Assembly (NCBI GenBank): GCA_049698215.1
Contig: JBAVXH010000082.1
Span: 1-19,210 of the forward strand
Reading direction: 5' to 3'
From: PALSA-894 sp049698215
GTDB taxonomy: Bacteria > Pseudomonadota > Alphaproteobacteria > Rhizobiales > Xanthobacteraceae
Length of the DNA stretch: 19,210 nt
In this document: positions 14,618-19,210 of the stretch, piece after piece
Numbering within the stretch: the stretch's first letter is position 1
How the letters are laid out: each line of letters opens with the position of its first letter
The notes under the pieces: generated by a model
The model's input: only the letters and a program-made list of their open reading frames with translations
What the model was told of the DNA's origin: nothing
The model's database searches: none
Position numbers and translations under genes: made by a program

Positions 14618-15781
14618 TTACTCCGCCAGTTCGCGCATCACCTTGATCAGGTCTGACTTGCCCTCGAAACCGATGCCGGGGATGTCCGGCATCGTGATGA
14701 AGCTGTTCTCGACCCGCACCGTGTCCGGGAAACCGCCGTAGGGCTGGAACAAGTCCGGATAGCTCTCGTTGCCGCCGAGGCCGAGGCCGGCGGCGATATT
14801 GAGCGACATCTGGTGCCCGCCATGCGGAATGCAGCGGGCGGGCGACCAGCCGTACTGCTTGAGCACATCGAGCGTACGCAGGTACTCGACCAGCCCGTAC
14901 GACAGTGCGCAGTCGAACTGGAGCCAGTCGCGGTCCGGACGCATGCCGCCGTAGCGCAACAGGTTGCGCGCGTCCTGATGCGAGAACAGGTTCTCGCCGG
15001 TCGCCATCGGCCCGGGATAGAATTCCGCGAGCGCGGCCTGCAGCGCATAGTCGAGCGGGTCGCCCGCCTCCTCGTACCAGAACAGCGGATAGTCGCGCAG
15101 CATCTTGGCGTAGGCGATTGCGGTTTCAAGATCGAAACGCCCATTCGCATCGACCGCCAACTGCGCGTCCGCGCCGATCTCGGCGAGCACCGCCTCGATG
15201 CGGCGGCGATCCTCCGCGACCGACGCGCCGCCGATCTTCATCTTCACGACGCTGTAGCCGCGGTCAAGATAGCCGCGCATCTCGGCGCGGAGTGCCGTGT
15301 CGTCCTTGCCGGGGTAGTAATAACCGCCGGCCGCATAGACGAAGACCTTCGGGTTCGCCTCGCGCCCGTTGCGCTCCGCGAGCAGTCGGAACAACGGCTT
15401 GCCGGCGATCTTGGCGGTCGCATCCCAGATCGCCATGTCGAGCGTGCCGACCGCGACCGAGCGCTCGCCGTGCCCGCCCGGCTTCTCGTTGGTCATCATC
15501 GCGGCCCAGATCTTGTGCGGATCGAGATTGTCGCCACTCTCGTTGAGCAAGCTCTCGGGATTCGCCTCGAGGATACGATCGCGGAAGCGCTCGCGGATCA
15601 GTCCGCCCTGCCCGTAACGGCCATTCGAATTGAAGCCGTAACCGACGACGCGCCGCCCGTCGCGCACCACATCGGTCACGACCGCAACCAGGCTCGCTGT
15701 CATCTTGGAGAAATCGATGTAGGCGTTGCGAATTGGCGAAGCGATCGGCTTGGTGACTTCGCAAACGTCCACGATCCGCAT
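14618..15781 (-). CDS. tarD: D(-)-tartrate dehydratase, enolase superfamily
   Basis: A 387-residue member of the mandelate racemase subgroup of the enolase superfamily. It dehydrates D-tartrate to oxaloacetate. The sequence strongly resembles, from memory, the characterised Bradyrhizobium japonicum D-tartrate dehydratase, starting two residues later. All expected active-site residues are visible: the KxK motif at K180 and K182, metal ligands D211, E237 and E263, and H320 in PHGGHQM. These equal the published positions after the two-residue shift (by recall). The ATG at 15781 has GGAG about 8 nt upstream. The gene is opposite to its neighbours: convergent with the first binding protein (17 bp) and divergent from the second M81 gene (71 bp), so a shared promoter region for the latter pair is likely. 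Confidence 0.95.
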   Translation of the reverse strand: MRIVDVCEVTKPIASPIRNAYIDFSKMTASLVAVVTDVVRDGRRVVGYGFNSNGRYGQGGLIRERFRDRILEANPESLLNESGDNLDPHKIWAAMMTNEKPGGHGERSVAVGTLDMAIWDATAKIAGKPLFRLLAERNGREANPKVFVYAAGGYYYPGKDDTALRAEMRGYLDRGYSVVKMKIGGASVAEDRRRIEAVLAEIGADAQLAVDANGRFDLETAIAYAKMLRDYPLFWYEEAGDPLDYALQAALAEFYPGPMATGENLFSHQDARNLLRYGGMRPDRDWLQFDCALSYGLVEYLRTLDVLKQYGWSPARCIPHGGHQMSLNIAAGLGLGGNESYPDLFQPYGGFPDTVRVENSFITMPDIPGIGFEGKSDLIKVMRELAE

Positions 15782-15852
15782 GGCTGATCTCCCACTCGCC
15801 GGTCACTTGCGCAGTTGCTACGGTGGCGCCGCCCAACGACGGAGTGTCCGGA
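15782..15852. promoter_or_regulatory. Divergent promoter interval between tarD and M81 copy 2
   Basis: The 71 bp between the divergent start codons must hold the tarD translation start region and at least part of both promoters. It contains the GGAG ribosome sites of both genes. I see no confident -35/-10 pair or operator. Confidence 0.45.
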
Positions 15853-17319
15853 ATGCGCCTGTTCTACGCCGCGCTTGCCCTCGAGGCGAACACGTTCCTG
15901 CCGATCCCGACCTCGTATCAGGCCTTCGTCGAGAAGATCTACTATCCGCCCGGCAAGCATCCGGAAAAGTCAGGTCACCAGACGGGCGCGATCGCAGCCG
16001 CACGAGCTGCCGCGAAGCGGCACGGCTTCACGCTGATCGAAGGCTCCTGTTACGCCGCACAGCCCGGCGGCGCTGCCGCGCGCGAGGCCTACGAGCGTAT
16101 GCGTGATGAAATTCTTGGGCAGCTCAAGGCCGCGCTGCCGGTCGACGGCTGTCTGTTCAACCTGCATGGCGCCATGGTGGCGCACGGTTACGACGACTGC
16201 GAGGGCGATTTCCTCGAACGCGTGCGCGCGTTGGTCGGGCCGAAGGCCGTGATCGGCGTCGAGCTCGATCCGCACTGCCATCTGACGAGGAAGCGCTGCG
16301 CCGCCGCCGACGTGATCGTGCTGTTCAAGGAGTACCCGCACACGGATTTCGCCGAGCGCGGCGAGGAGATGGTCGATCTCACGATCCGTACCATCCGCGG
16401 CGAGGTCAAGCCGGTGAAGTCCGTCTACGACTGCCGGGTGATCCAGAGCTTTCCTACTTCGATCCAGCCGATGCGCGGCCTCGTCGACAAGATCATGGCC
16501 CTGGAGGGCAAGAACCGCGTGCTGTCGGTCTCGATCGCGCACTGTTTCTACTGCGGCGACGTGCCCGAGTGCGGCGCGCGCATCCTGGTGCTGACCGACG
16601 ACGCCAAGCCGCATGGCGACAAGCTCGCCGAGGAGATCGGCCAAGAGCTGATCGCGTTGCGCGAGCAGGCCGCGCCGCCCGAATATTCCGTCGATGGCGC
16701 AATCGATGCGGCGCTGGCGCATCCCGGCGGGCCGACCGTCATCGCGGACACGACCGACAATGCGGGCGGCGGCGCGCCCTCCGACAACACCACATTTATC
16801 CACCGGCTGATCGCGCGCGGCATTCAAGGCGCGGCGGTCGCGCCGATCTGGGATCCGATGGCGGTGCGCAACGCGTTCGACGCCGGCGAAGGCGCCAAGC
16901 TGCCGTTCCGTTTCGGCGGCAAGACCGCGAAGGCGTCAGGGCCGCCGGTCGATGCCGAGGTGGAAGTGATCCGCTGCGTGCGTAACGCCTATCAATCGTT
17001 CTCCGGCGCGACCGTGGGCATCGGAGACGCGGCGTCGATCCGCATGGGCGGCGTCTCGGCGGTCCTGATCTCGACGCGTGCGCAGGGCATGGGCATCGAC
17101 CTGTTCGCCAACCTCGGCATCGATCCGAAGCAGCAGAAAATCCTGGTGGTGAAGTCGAACCAGCACTTCTACGCGTCGTTTTCGCAGATCGCCGCGCAGG
17201 TGCTTTACGCCGAGGGCGACGGCCCGCTGCCACGGTATTACGCCAAGTTGCCCTGGAAGAAGGTGCAGCGTCCGATCTGGCCGCTCGATCAGGTGACGGA
17301 ACCGCGGCTGATCATCTAA
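15853..17319 (+). CDS. M81 family (MlrC-like) metallopeptidase, copy 2
   Basis: A 488-residue paralogue of the protein at 11475-12941, of identical length and colinear without gaps over most of it. By eye, 56 of the first 100 and 65 of the next 100 residues are identical. The likely metal-site motifs are kept: E11, LHGAMVAHGYDDCEGD (104-119), LDPHCHL (138-144), KEYPHTDFAER (159-169) and TDNAGGG (301-307). The segment at 229-243 differs: where copy 1 has GHGFTQGDVPEQ, this copy has AHCFYCGDVPEC, gaining three cysteines. The ATG at 15853 has GGAG about 8 nt upstream; a GTG ten codons earlier lacks this support. It is cytosolic and is followed by the second binding protein, with a palindromic repeat between them. 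Confidence 0.93.
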   Translation: MRLFYAALALEANTFLPIPTSYQAFVEKIYYPPGKHPEKSGHQTGAIAAARAAAKRHGFTLIEGSCYAAQPGGAAAREAYERMRDEILGQLKAALPVDGCLFNLHGAMVAHGYDDCEGDFLERVRALVGPKAVIGVELDPHCHLTRKRCAAADVIVLFKEYPHTDFAERGEEMVDLTIRTIRGEVKPVKSVYDCRVIQSFPTSIQPMRGLVDKIMALEGKNRVLSVSIAHCFYCGDVPECGARILVLTDDAKPHGDKLAEEIGQELIALREQAAPPEYSVDGAIDAALAHPGGPTVIADTTDNAGGGAPSDNTTFIHRLIARGIQGAAVAPIWDPMAVRNAFDAGEGAKLPFRFGGKTAKASGPPVDAEVEVIRCVRNAYQSFSGATVGIGDAASIRMGGVSAVLISTRAQGMGIDLFANLGIDPKQQKILVVKSNQHFYASFSQIAAQVLYAEGDGPLPRYYAKLPWKKVQRPIWPLDQVTEPRLII

Positions 17320-17323
17320 CTCT

Positions 17324-17481
17324 GCTGTCGTCCCGGAAGCCGCGAAGCGGCTATCCGGGACCCAGTAAACACCGGTCCAGCGTTATGCACGATCGCCGGC
17401 CAGCGATTACTGGATCCCGGGTCTCGCCATAGCGCGTCGCAGACGCGCGTAAACGCGCTTAAGGCTCGCCCGGGATGACAG
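17324..17481. repeat. Nested palindromic intergenic repeat, copy 2 (same family as 3054-3166)
   Basis: Outer arms 17324-17336 and 17469-17481 form an inverted repeat with one mismatch (GCTGTCGTCCCGG against CCGGGATGACAGC). Inner arms 17355-17368 and 17407-17420 (CCGGGACCCAGTAA, TTACTGGATCCCGG) pair with one mismatch, and a small AGCCGC-GAA-GCGGCT hairpin lies at the left. CCAGTAAACAC, a GCACGATCGCCGG core and TTACTGGATC match the copy at 3054-3166. It lies between M81 copy 2 and its binding protein; the first module has no such insert. Confidence 0.82.
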
Positions 17482-17548
17482 CCGAGCTTGTGTGCCGCCC
17501 TCCTCCGTGGCCTAATTTGTGCAAGGCCGAGCCATCGGAGGCATCACC

Positions 17549-19162
17549 ATGACAACACGAAGAACGATTCTGAAAGGCGGCCTCGCCGCTGCGGCGCTGA
17601 CCAGCGCACCGTCCATTCTCACGTCGAAGGCGCAGCCCTCGGCCGCCCGCACCGTCAAGGCCGTGATGCACGCGGACCTGCGCGTGCTCGACCCGATTTG
17701 GACCACGGCGAATATCAGCGCCTATCACGGCGCGATGATCTACGACACGCTGTTTGGCCTCGATGCGAGCTTCAAGCCGCAGCCGCAGATGGTCGGCAAG
17801 TGGGGCGTGTCGGACGACAAGCTCACCTACACGTTCGAACTGCGCAATGGGCTGAAGTTCTCCGATGGCGCGCCGGTCACCGCCGCCGACTGCGTCGCCT
17901 CGGTGCGCCGCTGGGCCGCGCGCGCCGCTGCCGGCCAGACCATGATGCAGCGCGTGAAAGACACACCGGTCGTCGACGACAAGACCTTCCGCATCGTGCT
18001 GACCGAGCCGTACGGGCTGGTCATCGACAGCCTCTCCACGATCTCGACCTCGCTCTGCTTCATGATGCGCAAGAAGGACGCCGAGACCGATCCGAACCAG
18101 CAGGTCCGCGACACCATCGGCTCCGGCCCCTTCCTCTACAATCGCGACGAGACGCGGCCGGGCAACCGGCACATCTACGACCGCAATCCGAATTACCTGC
18201 CGCGTTCCGAGCCGGCCTCAGCGATGGCTGGCGGCAAAGTGGTGAAGCTCGACCGCGTGACGTTGGAGAACATCGCCGACGAGCAGACGGCGCTCAGCGC
18301 GCTACAGGCCGGCGAGATCGACTTCTACGAGGTGCCGCCGCAGGATCTGATCGACGATCTGAAGAAGGACAAGAACCTGACAGTCGAGGTGCTGAACAAG
18401 ACCGGCCATATCGCGTTCATGCGGCTCAACCATCTGCATCCGCCGTTCAACAATCCGGATGCGCGCCGCGCGATGCTCCATCTCGTCAAGCAGGACGACG
18501 TGATGCGCGCGATCTTCGGGCAGACTTCGAAGGCGTGGCAGGCCTGCGGCTCGTTCTTCGCCTGCGGCACGCCGATGACGAACGACGAGAACACCGCCTG
18601 GTTCAAGGAAGGCACCAACATCGCGAAGGCGAAGGAGCTGTTCGCCAAAGCCGGCTATGACGGGAAGCCCGTGGTGGTGCTGCAGGCGACCGACCACTAC
18701 CTCGCCAACCCGGCCGGCCTGTTCGCCGCGCAGTGGCTGCGCCAGGCCGGCATCAACGTCGATCTCGCGGCGATGGACTGGGGCGCGCTGATCTCGCGCC
18801 GCGCCGTGAAGAAGCCGCCGGCCGAAGGCGGCTGGAACATCTTCTCCACCACGGTGACCGGCATCACCTTTGCCGACCCGATCTCGTTCACCGGCCAGGC
18901 GGCAAACGGCGACAAAGCGTGGTTCGGCTGGCCGACCAACCCCTTGCAGGAAGAGCTGCGCAACAAGTGGGCGACCGCGCCGACGCTCGAGGCCCGCCAG
19001 GCGATCGCCAGGGACCTGCAGAAGAACGGCTGGGACTACGTGCCCCACGTGATCCTCGGCCAGTTCTTCCGCAACTCCGCGTGGCGCAAGAACATCACCG
19101 GCGTGATCGGCATGCCCGAAGTGGTCGGCTTCTGGAATATGGAAAAAGGCTTATCGGGCTAG
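17549..19162 (+). CDS. Family 5 ABC transporter substrate-binding protein with Tat signal, copy 2
   Basis: A 537-residue paralogue of the protein at 13002-14600. The Tat motif is TTRRTILKG (2-10), with a hydrophobic segment and a cleavage site near SKAQ. Shared blocks are LDPIWTTANISAYHG, PQPQMVGKWG, DPNQQV, GSGPFLYNRDE and the cysteine pair spaced C-x5-C in ACGSFFACG. It has two more cysteines than copy 1. It would bind a related but perhaps different peptide-like ligand in the periplasm. The ATG at 17549 has GGAGG about 7 nt upstream, better than an earlier in-frame start ten codons upstream. Its stop is 48 bp from the window edge, so any cognate permease genes would lie beyond 19210. Confidence 0.93.
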   Translation: MTTRRTILKGGLAAAALTSAPSILTSKAQPSAARTVKAVMHADLRVLDPIWTTANISAYHGAMIYDTLFGLDASFKPQPQMVGKWGVSDDKLTYTFELRNGLKFSDGAPVTAADCVASVRRWAARAAAGQTMMQRVKDTPVVDDKTFRIVLTEPYGLVIDSLSTISTSLCFMMRKKDAETDPNQQVRDTIGSGPFLYNRDETRPGNRHIYDRNPNYLPRSEPASAMAGGKVVKLDRVTLENIADEQTALSALQAGEIDFYEVPPQDLIDDLKKDKNLTVEVLNKTGHIAFMRLNHLHPPFNNPDARRAMLHLVKQDDVMRAIFGQTSKAWQACGSFFACGTPMTNDENTAWFKEGTNIAKAKELFAKAGYDGKPVVVLQATDHYLANPAGLFAAQWLRQAGINVDLAAMDWGALISRRAVKKPPAEGGWNIFSTTVTGITFADPISFTGQAANGDKAWFGWPTNPLQEELRNKWATAPTLEARQAIARDLQKNGWDYVPHVILGQFFRNSAWRKNITGVIGMPEVVGFWNMEKGLSG

Positions 19163-19187
19163 CTGAAGCAGTGAGGCACGCGCGGGT

Positions 19188-19210
19188 GTGTTCCCCTCCC
19201 CCTTGCGGGG
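19188..19210. repeat. Possible start of a C/G-rich intergenic repeat, cut by window edge
   Basis: The last bases (TTCCCCTCCCCCTTGCGGGG) resemble the first arm of a common alphaproteobacterial intergenic repeat whose second arm would be G-rich. Only one arm is visible, so the call is tentative. Confidence 0.35.

Noticed and set aside
14600..14618. GC-rich palindrome (GCGCGCGGCGCGC) between the convergent stops as a shared terminator.
   Set aside because: There is no T-rich tract on either strand, and the repeat is low-complexity GC.

Overview
The window is GC-rich DNA with alphaproteobacterial character, most likely from the Bradyrhizobium/Rhodopseudomonas group of the Hyphomicrobiales or a close relative. 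The evidence is a D-tartrate dehydratase that closely resembles, from memory, the characterised Bradyrhizobium japonicum enzyme, nested-palindrome intergenic repeats of the kind common in these genomes, a leucine-rich leader peptide ahead of leuA, and Tat-type signals on binding proteins. No phage, transposase, integrase or CRISPR sequence was seen. Taxonomy is an inference from these features, not from a search.

Left part (1-5000). The minus strand carries a truncated SMP-30/gluconolactonase-like exported enzyme, a YkgJ-type cysteine-cluster protein, a small exported Spy/LTXXQ-like protein with a clear intrinsic terminator, a LysE/RhtB-family exporter, a palindromic repeat, and leuA. leuA is preceded by a 32-codon leader ORF that ends in a Leu/Ile run and by mutually exclusive RNA hairpins, which suggests leucine-responsive attenuation.

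Middle (5100-11410). Two short plus-strand genes (an exported 85-aa protein and a DUF2314 protein) converge on a compact minus-strand run, pdxY-phzF-nudix-ppk2-GNAT. This run has a stop/SD overlap (pdxY/phzF), short gaps, and an ATGA overlap (ppk2/GNAT), so it is probably one operon. A nested palindromic repeat lies directly against the pdxY start and may supply its ribosome binding site. Upstream is an orphan NitT/TauT (NMT1-like) periplasmic binding protein with its own terminator, then tRNA-Lys(CTT).

Right part (11475-19210). This is the most distinctive region. A two-gene module, an M81 (MlrC-like) metallopeptidase followed by a Tat-exported family 5 substrate-binding protein, occurs twice in the same orientation. 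Both M81 proteins are 488 aa and align without gaps over most of their length. A D-tartrate dehydratase gene lies on the opposite strand between the copies. A plausible reading is periplasmic capture of a peptide-like or amide compound, import, and cytosolic hydrolysis, with the two copies diverged for different substrates. No permease or ATPase gene is inside the window; they may lie beyond 19210.
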